From assembly GCF_964063325.1 (NCBI RefSeq), contig NZ_OZ061315.1, positions 2,914,001-2,978,000 of the forward strand: DNA of 64,000 nt. The letters run 5' to 3'. The notes beneath the pieces were generated by a model. That model was given only the letters and a program-made list of their open reading frames with translations, made no database searches and had not been told where the DNA came from. Shown one piece after another: positions 34,821 to 42,724 of the stretch. Each line of letters opens with the position of its first letter. The stretch's first letter is position 1. This DNA comes from Hafnia alvei. Its GTDB lineage: Bacteria; Pseudomonadota; Gammaproteobacteria; Enterobacterales; Enterobacteriaceae. Made by a program: the position numbers and the translations under genes.

Positions 34821-35918
34821 ATGACCGCTTATCTTATTCGCCGCTTGCTTCTGATTATTCCCACCCTGTGGGCTATCATCACCATTAATTTTTTTATCGT
34901 GCAAATTGCGCCCGGTGGCCCGGTTGATCAGGCCATCGCCAATATCGAAATGGGGCAAAACGCCGGTTTTGGTGCCGGCGGCGCTGAGCATATTGGCGCT
35001 GCACACACGGGCATTGCCGCCAGCAACGTGGGCGAAGGCCAATATCGCGGCGCTCGAGGGCTCGATCCCCAGATTATCGCTGAAATCGAAAAGCGCTTCG
35101 GCTTCGACAAGCCGCTCCACCAGCGCTACTTCGATATGCTGTGGAACTACATTCGCTTTGATTTCGGCGACAGCCTGTTCCGTGGCGGTTCCGTGATGTC
35201 GTTGATTAAGCAAAGCCTGCCGGTGTCGGTCTCCCTCGGGTTATGGAGCACTTTAATCATTTATCTGGTGTCGATCCCGCTGGGCATTCGCAAAGCCGTT
35301 CACAACGGCTCTCGGTTCGATACCTGGAGCAGTACGCTCATTATCATCGGCTACGCCATTCCTGCTTTCTTATTTGCCATCATGCTGATTGTGCTGTTTG
35401 CTGGCGGTAGCTATTGGGATTGGTTCCCGCTGCGCGGCTTAGTTTCCAGCAACTTCAGCTCGCTATCGTGGTATGACAAAATTACTGATTATTTCTGGCA
35501 TATCACGTTGCCGGTGCTCGCCACCGTGATCGGCGGTTTCGCCAGTTTAACCATGCTAACCAAAAACTCCTTTCTGGATGAAGTTCGCAAACAATACGTA
35601 GTTACCGCGCGCGCCAAAGGGCTAGATGAGAAAAAGATCCTTTATCGCCATGTGTTCCGTAACGCCATGCTGCTGGTTATCGCGGGCTTTCCCGCCACCT
35701 TCATCAGCATGTTCTTCACCGGTTCATTGCTCATCGAAGTGATGTTTTCGCTTAATGGTTTGGGATTGCTAGGCTATGACGCCATTTTGCAGCGTGATTA
35801 TCCGGTGATGTTCGGTACGCTGTATATCTTTACCCTGCTGGGATTACTGCTGAATATCATCAGCGACATCACCTACACGTTGGTCGACCCGCGTATTGAC
35901 TTCGAGGCTCGCCACTGA
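34821..35918 (+). CDS. yejB: Peptide / microcin C ABC transporter, permease YejB
   Basis: Inner-membrane permease of the OppB/DppB family, 365 residues. Six membrane segments are visible. After the first one (IRRLLLIIPTLWAIITINFF) comes IAPGGPVDQAIA, then a Gly/Ala-rich periplasmic insert (about 45-75) typical of YejB. The cytoplasmic EAA loop is VTARAKGLDEKKILYRHVFR. Its stop codon overlaps the yejE start by one base. Pairs with YejE to form the channel energised by YejF. Confidence 0.95.
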   Translation: MTAYLIRRLLLIIPTLWAIITINFFIVQIAPGGPVDQAIANIEMGQNAGFGAGGAEHIGAAHTGIAASNVGEGQYRGARGLDPQIIAEIEKRFGFDKPLHQRYFDMLWNYIRFDFGDSLFRGGSVMSLIKQSLPVSVSLGLWSTLIIYLVSIPLGIRKAVHNGSRFDTWSSTLIIIGYAIPAFLFAIMLIVLFAGGSYWDWFPLRGLVSSNFSSLSWYDKITDYFWHITLPVLATVIGGFASLTMLTKNSFLDEVRKQYVVTARAKGLDEKKILYRHVFRNAMLLVIAGFPATFISMFFTGSLLIEVMFSLNGLGLLGYDAILQRDYPVMFGTLYIFTLLGLLLNIISDITYTLVDPRIDFEARH

Positions 35919-36940
35919 TGAAACTCAATCCAATCAATCAGGCTCGCTGGCAACGTTTTAAAACCAATCGCCGTGGCTATTGGTCAATGTGGATCTTCCT
36001 GCTGGTTTTTATCATGAGCTTAGGCTCAGAGCTGATAGCCAACGACAAGCCGCTTGTGCTGCGCTATGACCAACGGTGGTACACGCCATTTTTGGTCAAC
36101 TATCCTGAAACCACGTTCGGCGGCGATTTCAAAACCGCTACCGATTATCAAGATCCGCTGATCCGTAGCAATATTGAGCAACATGGCTGGGCGATTTGGG
36201 CACCCATCCGTTACAGCTACAACAGCATCAATTTCGCCACCGAGGTGCCATTTCCTTCACCGCCGTCTGCTCAGCACTGGCTCGGCACCAATGAAAACGG
36301 CAACGATATTTTAGCGCAGGTGTTATACGGGCTCAGAGTTTCTATTTTATTCGGCCTGATGCTGACGGTGCTTTCTAGCGTGATTGGCATTACCGTGGGC
36401 GCTACGCAGGGATTTTACGGCGGGAAAGTCGACCTTATCGGACAGCGTTTTATCGAAGTCTGGTCAGGCATGCCCACCTTATTCCTGATTATTTTGCTCT
36501 CGAGCGTGGTTCAGCCTAACTTTTGGTGGCTGCTGGCGATAACGGTGATTTTTGGCTGGATGGGGCTCGTGGGCGTGGTGCGCGCAGAGTTTTTACGCAC
36601 GCGAAACTTCGATTATATCCGCGCCGCCCGCGCGATGGGCGTTGGCGACCGCACCATCATGCTGCGCCATATGCTGCCCAACGCGATGGTCGCAACGCTG
36701 ACTTTTTTGCCGTTTATTCTATGCGGCGCCATTACCACCCTCACCTCACTCGACTTTTTAGGTTTTGGTTTGCCCACCGGTTCTCCGTCGCTCGGCAGTT
36801 TACTGCTACAAGGTAAAAATAACCTGCAAGCGCCGTGGCTTGGCATTACCGCATTTGCCGTGCTGGCCATCTTGCTGTCGTTGCTGATCTTTATATTCGA
36901 GGCGGTACGCGACGCCTTCGACCCATCGAAGGTGAATTGA
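35918..36940 (+). CDS. yejE: Peptide / microcin C ABC transporter, permease YejE
   Basis: Second permease, OppC/DppC family, 340 residues. An N-terminal membrane segment (MWIFLLVFIMSLGSELIA) precedes a long periplasmic loop with HWLGTNENGNDILAQVLYGL, then five further membrane segments. The EAA loop is YIRAARAMGVGDRTIMLRHM. Start overlaps the yejB stop; yejF starts one base after its stop. Membrane partner of YejB. Confidence 0.95.
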   Translation: MKLNPINQARWQRFKTNRRGYWSMWIFLLVFIMSLGSELIANDKPLVLRYDQRWYTPFLVNYPETTFGGDFKTATDYQDPLIRSNIEQHGWAIWAPIRYSYNSINFATEVPFPSPPSAQHWLGTNENGNDILAQVLYGLRVSILFGLMLTVLSSVIGITVGATQGFYGGKVDLIGQRFIEVWSGMPTLFLIILLSSVVQPNFWWLLAITVIFGWMGLVGVVRAEFLRTRNFDYIRAARAMGVGDRTIMLRHMLPNAMVATLTFLPFILCGAITTLTSLDFLGFGLPTGSPSLGSLLLQGKNNLQAPWLGITAFAVLAILLSLLIFIFEAVRDAFDPSKVN

Positions 36941-36941
36941 T

Positions 36942-38561
36942 ATGGCTAAACTTTCACAGCATCCACTGCTCAGCATTAGCGATCTGAATATTTGTTTTCG
37001 CAGCGGTGAAGTGACTCGCCCAGTGGTCAACGGCGTTTCGCTAGAGATCAACGCGGGGGAAACGCTCGCCTTGGTTGGGGAATCAGGCTCAGGGAAAAGT
37101 GTGACCGCGCTGTCGATTTTACGCCTGCTCTCATCGCCCCCAGCCGAATATCCTCAAGGGGATATTCTGTTTAACGGCCAATCTTTGCTGCACGCTACAG
37201 AACCCTATTTACGCAGCATACGCGGCAATGAAATCGCGATGATTTTTCAAGAGCCCATGGTTTCTCTCAATCCCTTACACAGCATAGAGAAACAGCTGGC
37301 CGAAGTGCTTTCCCTGCACAGGGGGATGCGCCGAGTTCAAGCGCGCGCTGAAATTCTAAGCTGCTTAGAGCGCGTTGGGATCCGTTCGCCAGAAAAACGT
37401 CTTGGTGATTACCCGCACCAGCTCTCCGGCGGCGAGCGTCAGCGCATCATGATCGCGATGGCGATTTTAACCCGCCCTAAACTGCTGATTGCCGATGAAC
37501 CCACCACCGCGCTGGATGTTTCCGTGCAGGCGCAAATTTTAGAACTGCTGGCAGAGCTCAAGCAGGAGCTCAATATGGGAATGCTGTTTATCACCCATAA
37601 TCTCAACATCGTGAAGCGCTTAGCCGATCGCGTGGCCGTTATGCGTAACGGCAACATTGTGGAAACTGGAGAATGCCGGTCGCTGTTTGCCGCTCCGCAG
37701 CACCCCTATACCAAACAACTGCTTGATGCCATTCCCTCTGGCGATCCCGTTGCGCTCCCACAGCCCACGCAGACGCTGCTGGAAGTCAAAGATCTCAGCG
37801 TACGCTTTCCTATTCGGCAGGGCATTCTGCGCCGCACGATCGGCTATAACGCCATTGTGAATCAGCTTAGTTTCACTTTGCGTCGCGGAGAAAGTTTAGG
37901 CTTAGTGGGAGAGTCTGGCTCAGGTAAAAGCACCACCGGGCTGGCGTTATTACGCTTGCTTCCCTCAGAGGGTGAGATTTGGTTTGAAGGCACGCCGCTG
38001 CATAAGCTGAATTTAAAACAGCTTCAGCCGTATCGCAGCCAGATCCAAGTGGTTTTCCAAGACCCGTACTCGGCGCTGAATCCGCGTTTAAACGTACAGC
38101 AAATCATTGCCGAGGGGTTACAGGTTCATCAGAAGCTCAGCGCGCAGGAGCGCGAACAGCGCGTGATTAACGCCATGAATGAAGTTGGACTCGATCCTGA
38201 AACGCGGCATCGCTACCCTACGGAGTTTTCTGGCGGGCAGCGTCAGCGCATTGCGATTGCACGCGCGCTTATTCTTGAGCCGCGTTTGCTGATACTGGAT
38301 GAACCCACATCATCGCTAGACAGGTCGGTGCAGGCACAAATTTTAGCGCTGCTGAAAACACTTCAGCAGCGCCATCAGCTCACCTATTTGTTCATCAGCC
38401 ACGATCTACAGGTGATACGTTCGCTGTGCCATCAGGTGATGGTCATGCGTAATGGAAAAGTGATTGAGCACGGCGATTGCGCCGAGGTTTTTGCTCGCCC
38501 CGCGCAAGATTACACTCGGCAGTTGCTTGCGTTTGCAGACACACCGGTACAGGAAAAATAG
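36942..38561 (+). CDS. yejF: Peptide / microcin C ABC transporter, double ATPase YejF
   Basis: Cytosolic ATPase with two fused nucleotide-binding domains, 539 residues. Both halves are complete: Walker A GESGSGKS occurs in each (near residues 47 and 324), with signatures LSGGERQR and FSGGQRQR, and Walker B IADEPTTALD and ILDEPTSSLD. Each half ends in the oligopeptide/dipeptide transporter C-terminal segment (HPYTKQLLDAIP; AQDYTRQLLAF). A weak dyad (ACCGGCA/TGCCGGT, 38578-38603) follows before convergent yejG. Confidence 0.95.
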   Translation: MAKLSQHPLLSISDLNICFRSGEVTRPVVNGVSLEINAGETLALVGESGSGKSVTALSILRLLSSPPAEYPQGDILFNGQSLLHATEPYLRSIRGNEIAMIFQEPMVSLNPLHSIEKQLAEVLSLHRGMRRVQARAEILSCLERVGIRSPEKRLGDYPHQLSGGERQRIMIAMAILTRPKLLIADEPTTALDVSVQAQILELLAELKQELNMGMLFITHNLNIVKRLADRVAVMRNGNIVETGECRSLFAAPQHPYTKQLLDAIPSGDPVALPQPTQTLLEVKDLSVRFPIRQGILRRTIGYNAIVNQLSFTLRRGESLGLVGESGSGKSTTGLALLRLLPSEGEIWFEGTPLHKLNLKQLQPYRSQIQVVFQDPYSALNPRLNVQQIIAEGLQVHQKLSAQEREQRVINAMNEVGLDPETRHRYPTEFSGGQRQRIAIARALILEPRLLILDEPTSSLDRSVQAQILALLKTLQQRHQLTYLFISHDLQVIRSLCHQVMVMRNGKVIEHGDCAEVFARPAQDYTRQLLAFADTPVQEK

Positions 38562-38577
38562 GCACGTTGATCTAAAC

Positions 38578-38603
38578 ACCGGCAGCCTGATGGGCGTGCC
38601 GGT
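38578..38603. terminator. Possible terminator between yejF and yejG
   Basis: 7-bp dyad ACCGGCA / TGCCGGT with a 12-base loop between convergent genes, with no T run. Weak. Confidence 0.35.
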
Positions 38604-38631
38604 ATTCTGCCCTAAACGCCTTTCACAACGA

Positions 38632-39027
38632 TCAGAACGGATACTGGGCGATAATCGGTTCAGCAATGGCCACACCGACGTTTTTTAGGCGACACATAGC
38701 CGCACTTTCATCTTCAAGATGAACAAACAGACAAGGTTCACCGTCAAGCTCAACGACAGAGCAGTTTACCTGCATCTCTTGTAAAGACTGATTCAGACGT
38801 TTCATGATTTGCCATGCTGCTTCTCCCTCTTCACTCAGGAGTTTTAGGCCAATCAAACTATTATTATCAATAACGTTATTATCGATAACAGTATTATTAA
38901 CGTCCGTATTCTCAGCGCCAGTCGTTTTCGCCAAATAAATGGGTTCAACCTGTACGCCGGTGAGCCCTGATGACCAGCGGTAGCTTTGAGGCAACCGGTG
39001 GACTATCGAAAGCTGGAAACTATTCAC
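38632..39027 (-). CDS. yejG: YejG family protein, with repeat insertion
   Basis: Small conserved protein of unknown function found next to yejF in enterobacteria. 131 residues, about 17 longer than E. coli YejG (114). Conserved parts are the N-terminal SFQLSIVHRLPQSYRWSSG, the central NSLIGLKLLSEEGEAAW, and the end CRLKNVGVAIAEPIIAQYPF. The extra length is a low-complexity stretch (about residues 32-50, with VIDNN twice and VNNT) encoded by a 15-bp tandem repeat at 38860-38901. The start is GTG with AGGG in range; an overlapping ATG is out of frame. Confidence 0.88.
   Translation of the reverse strand: MNSFQLSIVHRLPQSYRWSSGLTGVQVEPIYLAKTTGAENTDVNNTVIDNNVIDNNSLIGLKLLSEEGEAAWQIMKRLNQSLQEMQVNCSVVELDGEPCLFVHLEDESAAMCRLKNVGVAIAEPIIAQYPF
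38860..38901. repeat. 15-bp tandem repeat inside yejG
   Basis: ATTATTATCAATAAC and GTTATTATCGATAAC in tandem, followed by a 12-base degenerate unit AGTATTATTAAC. In frame; encodes VNNT-VIDNN-VIDNN in YejG. Confidence 0.85.
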
Positions 39028-39695
39028 ATTTTTACCCTGATTAAAAACTAACTACAATTTTTTCACAAAAAACTCACATCGTAAACCACAGATCGCACTA
39101 TTTAGGCTATTTGATGACTTAATCGTCATTTTATTGTGGTTCTGTTTATTACATTTCGGTAACACCGAAGTAAAAACGACCGAAACAACGATCAATCTGG
39201 CACTACCCCATTTTTTCTTCAGAAATACCACGATGGGAGGAAGTTCTGTTGCTGCGGTTATATGTATACTTTTCTCTTTATTACCACAACCATTTTTGTT
39301 TCATTTTAATTACTTTGTCGTATTTTTCAATTTACATAAGAAATACAATAACTCCCTGAATCTCGATCAAAGAAATTAGCTAATCATTTGTTTTAAAACA
39401 ATATTAAATGATAGTTAAATAATTAATAGTTTTAATGTTTTCTTTGTTTTTAAGGGTTTCTATCTGTTTTCGTAAAAAATACTGTTAACAAAATGAAAAA
39501 CTCACCACAAAACCGCACGAAAAATATAGTTAGCACGGTTATGTTTTCACAGGGATTTATAATTTAGGAAAGCGTTTGCTTTTATTTGTATGGCAGGTGT
39601 TTGCGAGGATGAATATTAATGGAAAAACATGTAGTAATGCCGTTCGCTGCTCTGCTAAGCAAACTAAACGGCAGTAAATAAAAGTAGCTACAGGG
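39028..39695. other. AT-rich gene-free region yejG to DUF3828-like gene
   Basis: 668 bases, strongly AT-rich. The only reading frame of any length (39134-39379, plus) lacks an ATG start with a ribosome binding site, is Phe/Asn-rich and resembles nothing I know. I see no terminator, tRNA or repeat. Probably decayed or foreign DNA. Confidence 0.5.
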
Positions 39696-40148
39696 TTATT
39701 TGAGATTCTCGCTTGGCACAATAGCTTGCTGCGCTACCGACTGGATTTTCCACTTCCCTTCCTCTTTAACCATACAGTCAATGATCGTGTGAGACATATC
39801 TTTCCCATAAGCAACATAAACATTCAGGCAAACCGGATCGAGATCGGAAGAAACCACGGTGACATTTTTCGGCCAGTCAGTCCCAATGTCCTGTGAGCGA
39901 GTAAAAAAGTCGGCATCATAGAGTTCATCATCGCTATTCACTGCCTTGTGCAGCTTTCTCAACGTCTCAGCGGTTACGTATTCATTCATTTCTGGACTAC
40001 CACTCCCCAGCAGCGGATAGACATCTTTTTCAATCTGTTGCAGATACCATTGGTTGAATTCTAGAGCCACCTTTGTGGCGTTGTTAATATCGCTTGAAGC
40101 AAAGGAGAATGAAGAAATAAAAAATAGTAATATCAATGAATTATTCAT
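39696..40148 (-). CDS. Secreted DUF3828-like protein
   Basis: 150-residue protein with a signal peptide (MNNSLILLFFISSFSFAS, cleaved near FAS-SD). The mature part has the pattern of small periplasmic DUF3828 proteins: FNQWYLQQIEKDVYPLL near the start, YVTAETLRKL, DADFFTRSQDIGTDWPKNV in the middle, and KEEGKWKIQSV at the end. Function unknown. ATG 40148 is chosen to give a normal signal peptide; a TTG two codons upstream is possible, and no good ribosome binding site is seen for either. Codon use is AT-rich. It lies just left of the CRISPR array and points the same way as array transcription. Confidence 0.75.
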   Translation of the reverse strand: MNNSLILLFFISSFSFASSDINNATKVALEFNQWYLQQIEKDVYPLLGSGSPEMNEYVTAETLRKLHKAVNSDDELYDADFFTRSQDIGTDWPKNVTVVSSDLDPVCLNVYVAYGKDMSHTIIDCMVKEEGKWKIQSVAQQAIVPSENLK

Positions 40149-40274
40149 AATCAATAATGCCCGTGTGGATGTTCTGGTATTAGCTCGATGACTGCGACAT
40201 CACTAGGTTCCGGCTGACCATTCGCCTCCCTAAATCCAGCCTGCCTCGATAGCTTTGGCAACGGCTCTAGCACT

Positions 40275-40482
40275 TTTCTAAGCTGCCTGTACGGCAGTGA
40301 ACGGAGAACCCGTCGCATTCAGCCTCGATAGTCTTTTCTAAGCTGCCTGTACGGCAGTGAACCAAAGCGAAAGAAAACTATGGAACTGAATATTTTTCTA
40401 AGCTGCCTGTACGGCAGTGAACCACCAGAATGGAAACTATAATCGAGCTGCTGATTTCTAAGCTGCCTGTACGGCAGTGAAC
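40275..40482 (-). CRISPR. Type I-F CRISPR array, four repeats, no cas genes
   Basis: Four identical 28-base repeats at 40275-40302, 40335-40362, 40395-40422 and 40455-40482, separated by three unique 32-base spacers (exact 60-base period). On the minus strand the repeat begins GTTCACTGCC, contains the palindrome CTGCC-GTAC-AGGCAG and ends CTTAGAAA, the well-known I-F repeat. The I-F orientation places the leader to the right, where AT-rich sequence with TATAACCCATTGATTTTAT lies (about 40566-40595). No cas gene exists in the window, so the array depends on a distant cas locus or is inactive. No repeat shows decay. Confidence 0.95.
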
Positions 40483-40840
40483 TGTAGAATATTCGCATAA
40501 AGCTTCGAATAATCAGATCCGTAACTCATTTTTTACTGCATAACCTTTTTTATGTTCCCTATGAACACTTATATAAAATCAATGGGTTATAGGAAGGTGA
40601 AAAAAAAGGGTTGGCTGAAAAATAGATTTTTTTTGCATTTTACCCCCCAATTTTCGAGAAGTTGATTCCATATCTAACAGTAACTCACTGTAAATGCATC
40701 CAGCCCGTTTCATTGTTGAAATCACAAGCATATAGTTTTCTGGCTACGGAAAAATCCGTAGTCGGAATTAGCGTTCCGCAATACATCTCTCGACAGCACT
40801 ATGCCATAATAATGGAGTGCGCTTAGATTCACCCTAATAT
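40483..40840. other. CRISPR leader side and upstream region
   Basis: About 360 bases, AT-rich in the first half with homopolymer runs of A, T and C. Probably contains the array leader read to the left. The I-F-like leader core begins only about 84 bases from the first repeat, farther than usual. No gene seen. Confidence 0.45.
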
Positions 40841-40971
40841 GGTGGCTCAGGCAGGGGCTTCGCAAGAAGCACTGATTTCGAGAGTGTCGGTGACGCTAAC
40901 CCTATCTGAGCTGCCACCCGAGTTTAGCGTCTCAGTGGTAGTCATTAATTAAGTCACTCTCGAGGTTTAAA
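40841..40971 (+). promoter_or_regulatory. Foldable mRNA leader that can hide a ribosome binding site
   Basis: Two incompatible folds can be drawn. Fold A: GGTGGCTCAG (40841-40850) pairs with CTGAGC...CCACC (40906-40918), helped by AGGG/CCCT. Fold B: GACGCTAA (40892-40899) pairs with TTAGCGTC (40924-40931), enclosed by TTCGAGAGTG (40877-40886) with CACTCTCGAG (40955-40964). The last strand contains most of the GAGG ribosome binding site of the gene at 40972. A small hairpin GCTT/AAGC lies between. This is the layout of a translational switch or of an antisense-controlled leader; no known class is recognised. Confidence 0.55.
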
Positions 40972-41295
40972 ATGACCCAATCTATTTATGATGCAGCACA
41001 CCAAGACGACTCGATCACCATTTTTCGTGCCCTGATTGCCGATCTCCGTTTTGATAATTTGAGTGACACCCAGCTTTGCGATCTCAGCGGTGTTGCCGCA
41101 GAGTCGGCTGAAGGCTTGTGTCAGGGGTTATCGTATTTAGGGGAGTCGCTTGAGAATGGCGTTCAAATTCCGCAGGAGAGTTTGGCGCAGGTTAGCGCCT
41201 GGCTGAAAGCATCAGCTCATCTGATCCCTGCATTGCTGGCTCTGTGCGAACAAGCAAATACACGTTTGTTGCATATGCAAAATAAAGCCGTGTGA
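40972..41295 (+). CDS. Uncharacterised 107-residue cytoplasmic protein
   Basis: 107 residues without signal peptide or membrane segment, acidic in the first half (DAAHQDDSITIFRALIADLR) and mostly helix-forming (GLCQGLSYLGESLENGVQI; SAHLIPALLALCEQANTRLL). I do not recognise a family. The ATG has GAGG six bases upstream, within the leader stem described above. The stop codon lies in the first unit of a 15-bp tandem array. It is not in the E. coli yejG-bcr interval and sits in an accessory stretch after the CRISPR array. A start with good spacing and normal codon use make it likely real. Confidence 0.75.
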   Translation: MTQSIYDAAHQDDSITIFRALIADLRFDNLSDTQLCDLSGVAAESAEGLCQGLSYLGESLENGVQIPQESLAQVSAWLKASAHLIPALLALCEQANTRLLHMQNKAV

Positions 41296-41366
41296 TTGTT
41301 GATGCGGCAATTGTTGGTGCGGCGATTGTTGGTGCATCGATTGTTAGCTCAGTGATTGTTGATAGT
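41292..41366. repeat. 15-bp tandem repeat, five units
   Basis: Five 15-base units of the form G(C/T)GATTGTTG(G/A)TGCG, diverging to the right, starting at the stop codon of the 107-residue gene. Same unit length and copy number as the array at 5017-5091 but unrelated sequence. Confidence 0.88.
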
Positions 41367-41394
41367 CTCCCCGCCGGCTTTCATCAGCGGGGAG
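41367..41394. terminator. Hairpin between the 107-residue gene and bcr
   Basis: Perfect 8-bp stem CTCCCCGC / GCGGGGAG between convergent genes, 12-base loop, no T run. Probably a weak bidirectional terminator. Confidence 0.5.
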
Positions 41395-41403
41395 CCAAAA
41401 CAC

Positions 41404-42615
41404 TTAGGCAGGATCGATACGATTGCTAGCCTTAGAAGGTGTTGAGGCATACAGGAACAGCATCATTGCGGCAAAGATGCACAGGAACATGGAACTCACC
41501 ATCGGCCATTCGCTTTGTGCAGAAGCAAGCGCCAGCAGCGTTCCAACAACGGCCCCCAGGCTGAAACGCAGCGTTCCTGCCAGCGAGGATGCGGTTCCCG
41601 CCATATGAGGGAAATCGTCCAAGATCACCGCCATCGCGTTTGATGTGATCATCGCGATACAGCCAACATAAGCGGCAACGCCAATCACCAGCGACCAGAA
41701 ACCTAAGCCCAGCGCTGCGGTGATAACCAACCAAATGCCCATAACAAACTGCACCAACAGACCGAAACGCAGCATGTTGATCGCGCCAAATCGGCGTACG
41801 TTGCGGCTATTAATCAGCGTCATAATGAACAAGAAGACGATATTCAGCGCAAAGTAATAGCCGAAATGCTGCGGCGATACGCCGTTAAGATCGATATAAA
41901 CAAATGGCCCCGCGCTGAGGAAGGAGAACATCCCCGCAAAAGAGAAGCCACTGGCTAACATGTAGCACAGCACGCGTTTATGACGGAACAGCGAGGCAAA
42001 ATTACCCAGCGTTGTGCGTAAGCGAAACTTTTGTCGTTTCTCTTTGGGCAGCGTTTCTTTGATGAAAAACGCCACCAGCACGGTGCCCAAAAGCGCTGCC
42101 CCCGCCATCGCCCAGAAAATCGCATGCCAGCTAAACCAAATCAGCAGCGCCCCACCCATGATAGGTGCAAGCAACGGCGCAATAGTCATCACCAGCACCA
42201 CAAACGACATCATGCGTGCAAAATCATCCTTGGTGAACATGTCGCGCATCAGCGCATTGATCACCACGCTGGCAGCCGCAGCGGCTAAACCGTGGATCAA
42301 ACGCATCATAATGAGCTGATCAACCGACTGCGCCATGGCGCACGCAGCGCCTGCCAAGGCGAAGAACAGCGTGCCATACATAATGACCGGCTTACGCCCA
42401 ATACTGTCAGCCACTGGGCCATACAGCATTTGTCCAAATGCAAAGCCCAGCGTGTAGGCGCTCAGCGTCATCTGTACATCACCACTCGGCACACCAAATT
42501 GTTCGGCAATCACCGGCATACTCGGCAAATACATGTCGATTGCCAATGGCATCAACATTGATAACAAACCGAGGATCAGGATCAACCCAAGATGGGAACT
42601 ACGGGGTGTCTGCAC
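41404..42615 (-). CDS. bcr: Bicyclomycin/multidrug efflux MFS transporter
   Basis: Proton-driven major facilitator (DHA1 family) exporter of bicyclomycin, sulfonamides and other drugs, with twelve membrane segments. 403 residues (E. coli 396). Family marks include MLMPLAIDMYLPSMPVIAEQ in the first segment, the antiporter region GRKPVIMYGTLFF and RLIHGLAAAAASVVINALMR, and FLSAGPFVYIDLNGVSPQHF. The start is GTG with AGGA ten bases upstream. Followed upstream by an ERIC-derived repeat and rsuA on the same strand, the E. coli order. Confidence 0.95.
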   Translation of the reverse strand: MQTPRSSHLGLILILGLLSMLMPLAIDMYLPSMPVIAEQFGVPSGDVQMTLSAYTLGFAFGQMLYGPVADSIGRKPVIMYGTLFFALAGAACAMAQSVDQLIMMRLIHGLAAAAASVVINALMRDMFTKDDFARMMSFVVLVMTIAPLLAPIMGGALLIWFSWHAIFWAMAGAALLGTVLVAFFIKETLPKEKRQKFRLRTTLGNFASLFRHKRVLCYMLASGFSFAGMFSFLSAGPFVYIDLNGVSPQHFGYYFALNIVFLFIMTLINSRNVRRFGAINMLRFGLLVQFVMGIWLVITAALGLGFWSLVIGVAAYVGCIAMITSNAMAVILDDFPHMAGTASSLAGTLRFSLGAVVGTLLALASAQSEWPMVSSMFLCIFAAMMLFLYASTPSKASNRIDPA

Positions 42616-42643
42616 GCAGCATCTTCCTTTTTAATAAATAATG

Positions 42644-42724
42644 TATACCCAAAATAGCTAGCGTCGCGCCACGGCGGCAAACGCGTGCCGCCAGCACAGA
42701 AACAACGTTAAGTATGACGGGTAA
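42644..42724. repeat. ERIC-derived element, internally deleted
   Basis: 81 bases from TATACCCAAAATAGCTAGCG to TTAAGTATGACGGGTAA, with CGGCGGCAAACG in the left arm. Ends and arms are ERIC-like but the core found in the full copy at 24953 is absent. It covers the space between rsuA and bcr and touches the rsuA stop codon. Confidence 0.7.

Noticed and set aside
39134..39379. 81-codon plus-strand reading frame in the AT-rich gap
   Set aside because: Phe/Asn-rich, no ribosome binding site, no ATG start in a sensible place and no resemblance to known proteins.
40483..40600. A fifth, degenerate CRISPR repeat on the leader side
   Set aside because: A GTTCA-initiated stretch exists on the minus strand but is 84 bases from the first repeat, not 60, and does not match the remaining repeat.
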